Shown one piece after another: positions 1 through 10,500 of a stretch of DNA of 64,000 bases (position 1 is its first letter; each line of letters begins with the position of its first letter). Source of the DNA: Hyalella azteca (Eukaryota > Arthropoda > Malacostraca > Amphipoda > Hyalellidae); NCBI RefSeq assembly GCF_000764305.2, contig NW_025941620.1, positions 620,001-684,000 of the forward strand, read 5' to 3'. A model generated the notes under the pieces. That model ran no database searches, was not told the origin of the DNA, and saw only the letters and a list, made by a program, of their open reading frames with translations. Position numbers and translations under genes: made by a program.

Positions 1-243
1 TTAAACTAAAAATAAGGTCAAGCCGTGATTTTTCATTATTATTAAATATGATAATAACAATGAAGATCACTGCGTTGAATATATTTGACCTAACACTTGA
101 AGATTAGCACGAATTAAAGTTGAAAGAAAAGCTCAATTTAACGTGTGTTAAACGTGATAATCGAATCAAATTCTATGAAAATGTTTCCCGGTATGTATTT
201 AATGTTGCGTAATAAATGGGTTCGCACAGTCGGCATGCAATAG

Positions 244-683
244 CGCGGACCCGACAGTGTTTGCAATAAATGCGGCTGCCACAGTGAGAGGCATACTGGC
301 GCCTTGCCAATGTGGGAAAGACTGAAAAAACTACCACAAAACTTGAACTTATCAGACTCGGAGGTGAGTTAGGGGTTCTGATGTAAATCTAGGGTCCTTC
401 AGAAGGAAATATATGTAAATTGTAAACAAATATTTTTCCCTTTTCAACTATAGCGCAACCTCATTACGGTGCATGAAAAAATGTTACAACCTCATAGATG
501 ACATATTCAATTTGAGTAAAGAAGTTTGTTGTTAGTGATAAATGAAGCTTGCTTCAATATTCAGTTGCATTTTTTTAGAGCGATCGTGAAACATTCCCAA
601 ACATCAAAAAGGAGGTCTCTATTGCACCCAAGCTATTCTGCAATCAAGTCATGATTGACCATGAAGTGAACGCAACTAAATAA
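244..683 (+). CDS. Probable last two coding exons of an unrecognised gene entering from the left edge
   Basis: Two exons join in one open frame. Exon A (244-363) follows an AG acceptor at 242-243 and ends at GAG followed by a GTGAGT donor. Exon B (579-683) follows a T-rich tract and AG, and ends in TAA at 681-683. Exon A encodes a small cysteine/histidine cluster (VCNKCGCHSERH) followed by a basic-hydrophobic stretch (MWERLKKLPQNLNLSDSE). Exon B continues SDRETFPNIKKEVSIAPK and ends HEVNATK. The phase-0 join, good donor and open frame support coding, and the Cys/His cluster suggests the end of a zinc-binding module. I do not recognise the family. The stop lies only 21 bases from the stop of the convergent minus-strand gene. 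The exon pair could be a chance pairing of splice-like signals, but the frame remains open throughout. Confidence 0.42.
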
Positions 684-703
684 GATTCGAGACACAGAAT
701 TTA

Positions 704-1531
704 TTAAAATAACACAAAATTGAGGACGATCTTATTCGTCCTGCAATTAGGACGAATTAAAAAATTATTCTCACCAACTTGCTTGATGCAATCTACTGTA
801 GGAGTCAGAACTTGATTGGTCGTTTCTGTAGTTTCATTTTCTTCAAGATCTTGCTCTAGAGCCAGAGTTTCCGTAACTTGGCGGTGCATTTTATGCAAGA
901 TTCTGAGGTCCTCCAGATACTGTACACGCTTCTGTAGCCGGACATTCTGCTCTTTAAGTTGAGCGAGTTGCTCAACTACTCGACATAAATGTCCCAGGTG
1001 GTCTAAGCTGCTAACTTCTTCTCGAGGTGCAGGGCGTTGGAACTCTTCCCTCAAATGGGTAGTGTTCTCTTGGACCTGCGGCAGAGAACACATGAAGTCT
1101 AAAAATTCTTTTTCGGCTTGTAAAGCTGCTGAAAGCTCTTCAGTGGCCCCACCAAGCGCTGCCATGTCACCAAAAGTGAAAGATTGGTCCGTTTCGGGAC
1201 CTGGACTTGGAGAAACGCTTGGACAAAAATCGCTTCCATCCTTCCACGATGTAGCCTCTCCGTTAGACACTTCGGAGAAGGGGCAAGACGGTACCAAAAG
1301 ACATCCGTTTCTTTCGCCTATCTCTTCACTTGGGGCTTCCGATGGATTTCTTAAATCATCAACATCACTATCATGACCACCAGTCACATCGCAAAAGTCT
1401 GATATATTTCTACAAAATTTCTCTTCGTGCTCAATTTTCCTGTCACTGTCAATGGCAAGAGCTTGCACTTTCTGATCAATTTGCATAGATTTACCATCAA
1501 TTTGCGCCTGTTTATCATCTGTAGTCGCCAT
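704..1531 (-). CDS. Coiled-coil protein of unknown function
   Basis: The ORF opens further upstream, but the first ATG in frame is at 1531 (MATTDDKQAQIDGK), so I start there. The frame runs to a TAA at 704-706, giving about 275 aa. The N-terminal half is acidic and Ser-rich (phosphorylation-prone low complexity). Around residues 170-225 there is a clear heptad-like coiled coil containing LAQLKEQNVRLQKRVQYLED. Two gene ends are possible. One is the read-through stop, immediately followed by AATAAA on the minus strand, which would give a very short 3' UTR. The other is a donor (G followed by GTGAGAA) whose exon would end at 775, with later exons off the left. The last 23 residues after that donor are AT-rich and less protein-like, which favours splicing slightly. 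The family is not recognised; coiled-coil adaptor roles would be a guess. Confidence 0.6.
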   Translation of the reverse strand: MATTDDKQAQIDGKSMQIDQKVQALAIDSDRKIEHEEKFCRNISDFCDVTGGHDSDVDDLRNPSEAPSEEIGERNGCLLVPSCPFSEVSNGEATSWKDGSDFCPSVSPSPGPETDQSFTFGDMAALGGATEELSAALQAEKEFLDFMCSLPQVQENTTHLREEFQRPAPREEVSSLDHLGHLCRVVEQLAQLKEQNVRLQKRVQYLEDLRILHKMHRQVTETLALEQDLEENETTETTNQVLTPTVDCIKQVGENNFLIRPNCRTNKIVLNFVLF

Positions 1532-2265
1532 TTTAAAAGGAACCGTAAGACCGAATCGGCTCGGCCGCAACTCATGCACTGAGGAAAGCGTTGGCAACCG
1601 ACTTACTACCCCTCGAACCTCCGTTTAACTGTTTGGTTACACGCAGTTCGAGTTAAGAACTACAAAAAATTTTTGCTTCGACATATCAAAAAATCTGCGG
1701 TTTAAAAAAAAAAGAATATTTATCTCCGCATTGCTTTCCGCTTCCGTTTTAGCCTAATTTTGTTACATCATCCTGCATTTGATTTGGCAATTTGGGCCAA
1801 TGGAAATATAATCAATTCATTTTAGTGAGAATTCATTTCGAGCTAAATATGATTCAAATAACATTTCATTTGGAGGATGATCTGTACAACTATCTTATTT
1901 GATCCTTGTTAGAAAAATACAGGCCTGCAAAATTATTAGTGTTGACGCTTTTCCTATCCGTAGTCGTGGAAGTAAATCAGTCCGAAATATCCTTTCTCTC
2001 AAGTACTCCCTGTCCCCTGACTAGAGCTTTTGTAAAAGCTTATAAAATATAAGGTAATCTGCGTTGCGATTGTTGTCGATGGTTCAAGTCTAAAATGAAT
2101 TATAAATTTCATTTGTATTCGGCATAGCCAGGTGTAATTCATATCCAGGAGCGACTCGTGCTCGAGTCGTGCATTGAGTGACTCCGTGAGGATTGTTAGA
2201 TAAGCTAGACATAAAGTGTCGCATACTTCCGTAATGACGTAGCTAGTCCACAGGCTGAGAGAGTC
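1532..2265. other. Upstream region of the coiled-coil gene, no gene seen
   Basis: Holds the likely 5' UTR and promoter of the minus-strand coiled-coil gene, followed by AT-rich sequence up to the first MITE copy. A short minus-strand ORF at 1999-2268 has no recognisable domain or splice support. Confidence 0.4.
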
Positions 2266-2446
2266 CATAGTGGCAAACCAGAGCTTTTTTAGAATCAGTT
2301 CATTTTTAATTTCCTTATTTACTCAAGATCTAAACCAATTTCTTAAGAATGATAATACTGGTATCCAGGATACTTTACTGGTCTACTTATAGGACTCAAA
2401 AATGAACTTGAGGGAGAGTCTAAAAAACTCTCTGCTTTGCCACTAT
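2266..2446 (+). repeat. MITE-like element, copy 1 (about 180 bp)
   Basis: Starts CATAGTGGCAAACCAGAG and ends with the reverse complement (CTCTGCTTTGCCACTAT), so it has terminal inverted repeats of roughly 28 bp that extend into TTTTTTAGA. It has no coding capacity. The internal sequence is shared with the copies at 2447, 2963, 3045 and 62354. Confidence 0.8.
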
Positions 2447-2627
2447 ACAAACCACAGCTTTTTTAGAATCAGTTCATTTTTAATTTCCTCATTTACCTAA
2501 GATTTAAACCAATTTCTTAAGTATGATGATGCTAGTATCCAGGATACTTTACTGGTCTACTTATAGGACTCAAAAATGAACTTGAGGTTGAGGGAGAGTC
2601 TAAAAAACTCTCTGCTTTGCCACTATG
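2447..2627 (+). repeat. MITE-like element, copy 2, tandem with copy 1
   Basis: Nearly identical to copy 1 over its whole length and abutting it, with a degenerate left end (ACAAACCACAGC) where the two copies meet. It contains a 6-base tandem duplication (TTGAGG) absent from copy 1. Confidence 0.78.
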
Positions 2628-2962
2628 TGAGAGACTGAGAGTGAGTGCTGACGACTGACGTCACTTTTTATTGCTGTAGTAATACTTTTCCTTCCTGTTT
2701 CCTGTGTTTGTCTCTACTGAATAATTTTTAAATTTTAAACACATCTTTATAAATTTTGAGTCAATAGGCCTATTTCAATTTCATTCATAGGGATAGCTGG
2801 GTAGGCCTATTTAGGGTATACCTAATCAGGATGGAATTCTAATTTCGGAGGTTCATATATATTATATTATTTCGATCCACCAAGACCACTTCTTCTATCC
2901 AACATTGTTATTTGAGGCAAAAAATGGACTTCTTAAAGGCTTAAGCCTTAAAACACGCACGC

Positions 2963-3044
2963 CATAGTGGCAAAGCAGAGAATTTTTTAGACTCTCCCTC
3001 AAGTTCATTTTTGAGTCCTATAAGTAGACCAGTAAAGTATCATG
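2963..3044 (-). repeat. MITE-like element, copy 3, truncated
   Basis: Only the terminal-repeat end and about 80 bp are present, in opposite orientation to copies 1 and 2. It runs straight into copy 4. Confidence 0.75.
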
Positions 3045-3216
3045 CATAGTGGCAAAGCAGAGAGTTTTTTAGACTCTCCCTCAAGTTCATTTTTGAGTCC
3101 TATAAGTAGACCAGTAAAGTATCCTGGATACCAGCACCATCATACATAAGAAATTGGTTTAAATCTTTGGTAAATGAGGAAATTAAAAATGAACTGATTC
3201 TAAAAAATCCACTATG
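3045..3216 (-). repeat. MITE-like element, copy 4
   Basis: Full-length copy in inverse orientation to copies 1 and 2. The two tandem pairs (2266-2627 and 2963-3216) are therefore arranged head to head around about 335 bp of unrelated sequence. Confidence 0.78.
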
Positions 3217-3560
3217 CAGAGGGTGGATGCAGCGTCGCCAATATATGGATTTTTAAGCCCAAAGCGTCGCCGGCCATTTTAAAGATGCGTCGCCGGGTAA
3301 TTTTTAATGAAAAGCCATTTACGCTGAGTAATGACAAACTATTTACAAGCCACGAACTTATTACAAGGTTGCATGCATGTGTTACCCCAAATAACTAATT
3401 TTACCCTAAAAACAGTCCAATTGTACAGCAAGTGTCAACTGAACAAGTAATAAAGCAGTCTGACCGCTCTAATGCGACCAAAACTACGCAATCAAAAAAA
3501 CGTTTACATTTTTTGCGGGAACTCATCGCAACTGATTTCCGGACAAGCTTCGCTGCATCG
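3217..3560 (-). repeat. Dispersed repeat related to the element at 29432-30139
   Basis: Shares GTGTTACCCCAAAT followed by TAATTTTACCC, and CAGTCTGACC, in reverse order and orientation with the element at 29432-30139. It begins directly after MITE copy 4. No coding potential is seen. Confidence 0.55.
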
Positions 3561-3879
3561 TAATCCATCCAACGTACCGGAAACCTTACTTTTTTTCTAA
3601 ATAGTTGGCTGAAGACTGAGAAATAAAAAACTTCTGATCAAACGAACGACAACAAACTTTTTCAAGATAATTCTGAAATCGTAAGCCGTAACGTCAATTG
3701 AATTCTATGAATTCTAATACGGATCGTTAATTTTAACATCGTATTTCCAAAAATCAATTATTACATTTCTTTTAATTGAAAAACATCCTTTTACATAAAA
3801 AAACAACGAATTTTTTCTTACAGCTCCTCAGGAATGATGAATGAATGCTCCTCATATTGACAAATGACGATCTTACTCT

Positions 3880-4890
3880 TATAGCTAAAAATTTTAAATT
3901 GAATGATTTTGTCATTTCGTAGACTCCATTGATTACAGAACTTTAGTTTTTGGAAGTGTATTCAAGAAAAGTTCCTGAAATAGTAGAAACATTTCCATTA
4001 TCATTCTGAAATAGAAGCGTCATTTCCGTTCTTATATATAAACAGGATTAATAAAATACCTATCAAATTCATCCAATGTCATTCAATATGTGATGTATGA
4101 ACAACAGTTTTACTTTGATTCCTATGATGCTCATTTTTACCGGTTGAAGCTTATTGAATTAAATTAAATTGAGAAATTAAATAAAATTAAATTTTACTGA
4201 ATCAAAATTTATTATTTAATACACTAGATGGTACATGCTGTAGAATTAAATTCTATTAGAAAAATGTTGAATTAAAAATCTGATTATATTTTTTAAATTA
4301 AAAATTAATTTTTATTGTATTAAATTGTGTTATTAATGAACTATATGGTACGTGCTCTATGTTTTATATAATGAAATAGTTTCCCATGTTAAACAACGAA
4401 AATTTTCTAAAAGACACAAAACGTTCGAAAACGCGGGATGGCAGACAAAATCATTCAGAATTTGAAGTGAATTGATCAAGATAAATTCAACATAATAGGG
4501 GAAAAAATTCAAATCTGGAATGTATAAATAGGTTTTTATAATTTAAAAAAAAAAATTCAATCATTTAAATGATTAAATCTCATAATTGAATGTGAATCAA
4601 GTCTATTTATTGTGAAATCAAACTAGACACAACCAAAACATAAGTGTGTGACACCGTCTTGTGAGAAGTAAACAGAAAACATCATGTGAATGTATGCAGT
4701 GAAAGAGTCGAAGTTTATCTCATAATTTTATGTGAAATCGATAACTTTGTGGGTGTTGTCCAATCGTGAGAATTTTTTATGAAGCTGGATGTGTTTTTTT
4801 TTATTTTAGAACGTATTAATTGCAAAAATGTGTCCGCTAGCCTACAGATAAACGACTAGTTAACTTGATTAGTCGTTGGCAACACGGGAT
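3880..4890 (+). repeat. Left arm of a large inverted repeat
   Basis: Diverged reverse complement of 5605-6645. Colinear landmarks are a segment near 4010-4140 (matching 6375-6510), a very well conserved block around 4375-4445 (CATGTTAAACAACGAAAATT, matching 6085-6150) and a block at 4590-4750 (matching 5750-5935). No transposase-like ORF is present in either arm. Confidence 0.72.
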
Positions 4891-5604
4891 TGGATTTCAA
4901 ACCACGCGCGATTTCGGAAGTACAGCCATTTCAAATGTGATCAGTTCATCAATTTTCATTGCAGTGGAAGGTGGTGTAACGCGGTGGTAGGGTTGGTATT
5001 TCGATACCTTTTCTTATATTGACATGAGAATATATTACCTATACAGAATTCCACACTGTAACCTAATACCTATTATGTAACCTATAAAAAGGTAGGTACT
5101 AGTAGGTACCTGTCCTACATTACTAATGCATATCAGCAGCATATGTATTCATGGTAGTGCATTATTGATAATGATTATTGAGTTATGAAATTCATTTTTA
5201 TATTAATTTTGTGTTTTTAACAACTCATTGATCATTAAATGAAATGATCATTTTTTTATAGTTGAGGTTAAGCCTAAGACTTGTGGCCACAAATGTGCCC
5301 ACCAGCCTGATCTCTGTCAGAAAAAGAAGACAAAGCAGCAGACTTGGAGCTTATAGATTTCATGTTGGCAATATTTATATTCTTCTAGATTTATCTGTAA
5401 GTTTATTTTTTTAGATAAAATAATATTGTAGAAAAGCAGTATGGAATTCTGTATAGGTAATATATTATCATGTTAACATAATAAAATGTATCGAAACTTA
5501 CCACCTTACACCTTACACCTCCCACCAAAGTGACAATTGATACTCATTACACTGAGCTCGTCAGATCAGAAACTGCGGACACCCGGACAGCCGCGCTTCC
5601 TTTA
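4891..5604. other. Spacer between the inverted-repeat arms
   Basis: About 710 bp of AT-rich unique sequence with no ORF above 60 codons and no recognised gene or RNA. Confidence 0.5.
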
Positions 5605-6645
5605 TCTCGCTTGCGTGTGGTTCAAAAACCGATAAAAAGTCGGCGACTCTTCCCAAATGCAAACACTAGTCGTGTATGCGTATCGAGAAATTTTTGGTAA
5701 TGAATATGTTCCAAAATAAAATAAAAATTACGTCATCTTTCGCAGAAAGTTCTCACGATTTCATTGATACCCACAAAGTTCTCGAATCCACACGAAATGA
5801 TGGGATAAACTGCTAAACTTTCACGGCGTATGGCAACATTGTGTTGACTGTTGACATTAGACAAGACGGTGTCAAGACACCTTTTTTTGGTCTTGTGAAG
5901 TTCGATTTCACAATAATTAGACTTGATCCACATTCCATACTGACATTTAAATGATGGAAATTTGTTTCAAATTATAAATACCAATTAATACGCGTACAGA
6001 CATACATTTTTTTCATGTTTTTTGCCTATTTTGTCAATATTGTCTATATAATTAACTTCACCTCAGATTCTAAATGATTTCGTCTGCCATCCCGCATTTT
6101 CGAACGTTTTGTGTCTTTTAGAAAATTTTCGTTGTTTAACATGGGAAACTATTTCATTATATAAAACATAGAGCACGTACCATATAGTGCATTAATAATA
6201 CAAATTAATTTAATAAAAATTCATTTTTAATTTAAAAAATATAATCAGATTTTTAATTCAACATTTTTCTAGTAGAATTTAATTCTACAGCTTGTACCAT
6301 CTAGTGTATTAAATAATAAAATTTGATTTAGTAAATGTTAATTAATTTTTTAATTTAATTTAATTCTACAGCTTCAACCGGTAAAAATGAGCATCATAGG
6401 AATCAAAGTAAAACTGTCATTCATACATCACAAATTGAGTGACAATGGATGGATTTGATAGGTATATTTTATTAATCCTGTTTATATATAAGAACGGAAA
6501 TGACGCTTCTATTTCAGAATGATAATGGAAATGTTCCTACTATTTCAGAAACTTTTCTTGAATACACTTGCGAAAACTAAAGTTCTGCAATCAATGAGGT
6601 CTTCGATAATGACAAAATTGTTCAATTTAAAATTTTTAGCTATAA
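5605..6645 (-). repeat. Right arm of the large inverted repeat
   Basis: Reverse complement of the left arm with scattered substitutions and small indels. Short ORFs inside (5733-5933 and 6519-6704) are interrupted or shifted in the other arm, so they are not conserved coding sequence. Confidence 0.72.
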
Positions 6646-7470
6646 TATTTCAAACCTCTATCAAAAATATCATAATTAATCATTCTCTTGCATTGAGCAT
6701 ATGAACGTTATGCCTCGTGCTGCCGCATCCGCGATTGTCATTTGTTTCTGTCAGTTGCATGCCGGGAGCTTACTTTCGTTGTTGTATGTACCTACTTCTT
6801 GTATCCCACTTGACCCCTAAAATCCTGGAAAATAAAATTGGTATATACCCAGCACCTACTTCATTCTTTCCCACACCACCTGACATCCACCACTTGAACC
6901 ACAAGCCCCCTGTTAAGCCATTGTGTAGGCCCTACCTTGCACAAAATGGGGGTCACAAAAGGGAACCTCATAACAATCAATACAAGCAGCTGCCTTACAA
7001 ACTTTATGTAAGTGGCCCCATTCAATTATACCTTAGCACATGAAGCCTCCCTGTATATTTTATACATGTTCAATTTCTGGCATCCCAGGATGACCACCTG
7101 CCATGAGTTAGGAGATCTCTTCCACTCAACACAACACCTCTTCTCCTGCTTTCATTCCACACAGAACTTTGCATATGGGGGACTGCTTTGTCCAGGCTTT
7201 TGTCCACTTGGCTTCTCCTAGCACTTGCCCCCTCTCTCCCCTCTTCTTGCTGTCCTTCCCTGCCTTCTGCTGAATAACCTGCTGTGATCCTCCTCTCCAA
7301 ATGTTGATGACATGAAAAACGACAGTTGAATATTCTTCAAAACATTCCTTTGGGTGATGGGGATAAGGCTGCTGCTGATTCATGCTTAATTCTGAGATTT
7401 ATTTATCTCTATTTATATTACATAAGTTCTTTGCTTACCTGCATGTAATTTTATCATGTTCTTTTCTAGG
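6646..7470. other. Upstream region of OTUD3
   Basis: No coding gene recognised. Short ORFs occur on both strands but lack domains. A T-rich tract ending in TTTTCTAG at about 7463-7470 looks like the acceptor of the exon holding the OTUD3 start codon, which implies an upstream non-coding first exon somewhere in this interval. Confidence 0.4.
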
Positions 7471-7550
7471 TGTATTACACTGTTCAAAAAATTTTTTTGC
7501 TACAGACCTTCAACAACTTTTACAGTTTATTTAGAGAAAACCCAATAATC

Positions 7551-10500
7551 ATGGCCCGTAAAAGAGAAGAGTCTGCTAGTACAAAACATGGTCCTCAACA
7601 ACAGGCTGGCAGTGGAGCAACTGGAAACTCCAAACATAGGTCAGTGTGTACAGGTTTTGTGGATAAATTGAAAAATCAAATCTGAAATTAATTGGAAAGT
7701 AGTTTCAACATCATGGTAAATCCAGTTGAAAGTTGGTAGCTGGAGAATTATTGATGATGAGGGATTTGGCTATATTCACTTTTGTAGCATTGTCACTGCA
7801 TGATAATGCTCGTGCAAGCATTTAATGTAGTGCAAGTTGTATTCACAATATGTATTTGCTTTGTGGTATTCAAGTACTTTACCTTGTGTCATTTAAAATT
7901 CTCAGTTTTAAGTGTTGCAAAACATTTATTTACTTTGTAATAGTAATGTATGTTAGCAAAATTTCATTTTGAAATTGTCTCATCATAACCAGCTTTTTGG
8001 TCTGCCAATGCCATCATTGAACATAATTTAACTTGATAAAAAAATAAACTAGAAAATCATTGAAGAAAGGTTTTCTCTGGACTTTATCCAAGCCAGAATG
8101 GTAGTAAATATAAATCATTCCCCACTTATTTTCTGAACACAAACAAGTGTCAACTTTTTAGCGCATTCCCTCATTTATGGAAAAAATGCACTATTGTGCT
8201 CGCCATGTCCGTCTATCTGTCTGTCCGTCCATCCGTCTGTCCGTGACCTCAAGTTTTTGTCAACAAGAAAATGCGCTCTCTGTCACTCACTGCTGTGAGT
8301 ACTGAGTTATATTTTTTTATTGTATGTTCATCATTATGTTCAAAATTCAAGCAACTGAATGGAAATAATCATTGCCGTATATTGTGAACAATTTGTTGAG
8401 CAGTGGAAGTAGCAGCAGTGGGAGCAGTTCTGGATCTGGTAAAGGTTCAAGCGGCTCCAACAATGCTGTGCCCGTGTATGCCTCCCTGAAGCAGCAACTT
8501 GCCATGCTGGGGCTAGCAATGAGAGAGATTCCTGGAGATGGGCAAGTATTCAATGAGTTCTTGATAATGAAACTCTTGGGTCATTTGGTGGGCAAATGTG
8601 TAGACGTTACATCCAAATGTATGCAAAATAGTTTTATGTCTTCATGTTGTCTTGTCATTAGAATTTATTTTTTTGCAGTTTTGTTATTTATTGACATTTG
8701 GTAGATTCTTTGAGCTAATATATCAATAGCATTTACATTTCATAATATTGCACACCATTCCATTTTATATTGTGTAGATTAGGTAAATACTTGTGTAGTG
8801 CTCATTTTGGTTTTACTTTGGTTTCAAATGAATATTGAAATTTTCATGACCAGATATGTACCGTCAACCGGGGTAACTCGGGACTGGCGGGGTAATTCGG
8901 GACAGTCCTCCGACACGGCGTAAAACTGTTATAGTAGCAAAACTAATTGGAATATTGCAAAACTAAAAATAGTGGCGTAAACGTCAACATTTTTCCTATC
9001 TATGTAGTATAAAGGGAGTCTCTTATACACATCTNNNNNNNNNNNNNNNNNNNNNNNNNNNNNNNNNNNNNNNNNNNNNNNNNNNNNNNNNNNNNNNNNN
9101 NNNNNNNNNNNNNNNNNNNNNNNNNNNNNNNNNNNNNNNNNNNNNNNNNNNNNNNNNNNNNNNNNNNNNNNNNNNNNNNNNNNNNNNNNNNNNNNNNNNN
9201 NNNNNNNNNNNNNNNNNNNNNNNNNNNNNNNNNNNNNNNNNNNNNNNNNNNNNNNNNNNNNNNNNNNNNNNNNNNNNNNNNNNNNNNNNNNNNNNNNNNN
9301 NNNNNNNNNNNNNNNNNNNNNNNNNNNNNNNNNNNNNNNNNNNNNNNNNNNNNNNNNNNNNNNNNNNNNNNNNNNNNNNNNNNNNNNNNNNNNNNNNNNN
9401 NNNNNNNNNNNNNNNNNNNNNNNNNNNNNNNNNNNNNNNNNNNNNNNNNNNNNNNNNNNNNNNNNNNNNNNNNNNNNNNNNNNNNNNNNNNNNNNNNNNN
9501 NNNNNNNNNNNNNNNNNNNNNNNNNNNNNNNNNNNNNNNNNNNNNNNNNNNNNNNNNNNNNNNNNNNNNNNNNNNNNNNNNNNNNNNNNNNNNNNNNNNN
9601 NNNNNNNNNNNNNNNNNNNNNNNNNNNNNNNNNNNNNNNNNNNNNNNNNNNNNNNNNNNNNNNNNNNNNNNNNNNNNNNNNNNNNNNNNNNNNNNNNNNN
9701 NNNNNNNNNNNNNNNNNNNNNNNNNNNNNNNNNNNNNNNNNNNNNNNNNNNNNNNNNNNNNNNNNNNNNNNNNNNNNNNNNNNNNNNNNNNNNNNNNNNN
9801 NNNNNNNNNNNNNNNNNNNNNNNNNNNNNNNNNNNNNNNNNNNNNNNNNNNNNNNNNNNNNNNNNNNNNNNNNNNNNNNNNNNNNNNNNNNNNTGCATTG
9901 TTTTTTGTTGCATTGAGATTTAATTTCTTTTGATAGTATTTTTGAATACTATGCGTCTCTATACATAATTTAAATCACTTTTCCTTTTAAGTTTGTGTAC
10001 TTACATACATTAAAATACGATTTTTCAAGTGTACGAATATTTATTTCCCCCCACTGTATAGTTCAAATAATTACTATATTATGTTAATTTATGTACAGAA
10101 AAGTTTTCCATGAACTGGAACTTTATTCAAGAACCATCTTTGTTCATTCTCTTTTCCTAAATGCAGAAATTGCTTGTTCGGAGCCCTGGCTGACCAAGTG
10201 GACGGCAGTCGTGCAACTCACTTCAAACACCGCAAAGAAATTGTTGCTTACATGCAAAATAACAGGATGCATTTTGAGCCTTTTGTAGAGGATGATGTGA
10301 GCTTTCATGATCATTGTGAGTCTTAGGTTGAAAATGAATGACCTTTCATGAGTTTATTGAGTGTTCTTATCAATGTAAGAAAAAAAAATTGCTGCAAATA
10401 ATACTGTTTTCTGTATTTTCATCAATTGAATATCCTAAGTTTGTTGCTAAATGTCATTGATGGAATCCATTCTAATAGATAATAATTTCACAAAACTATC

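Noticed and set aside
8160..8318. Short regularly spaced units suggesting a CRISPR-like array
   Set aside because: Simple GTCCGTC/GTCTGTC variation within a eukaryotic dispersed repeat; no spacers or cas genes.
9023..9913. 296-codon ORF
   Set aside because: Nearly all undetermined residues from the N gap.
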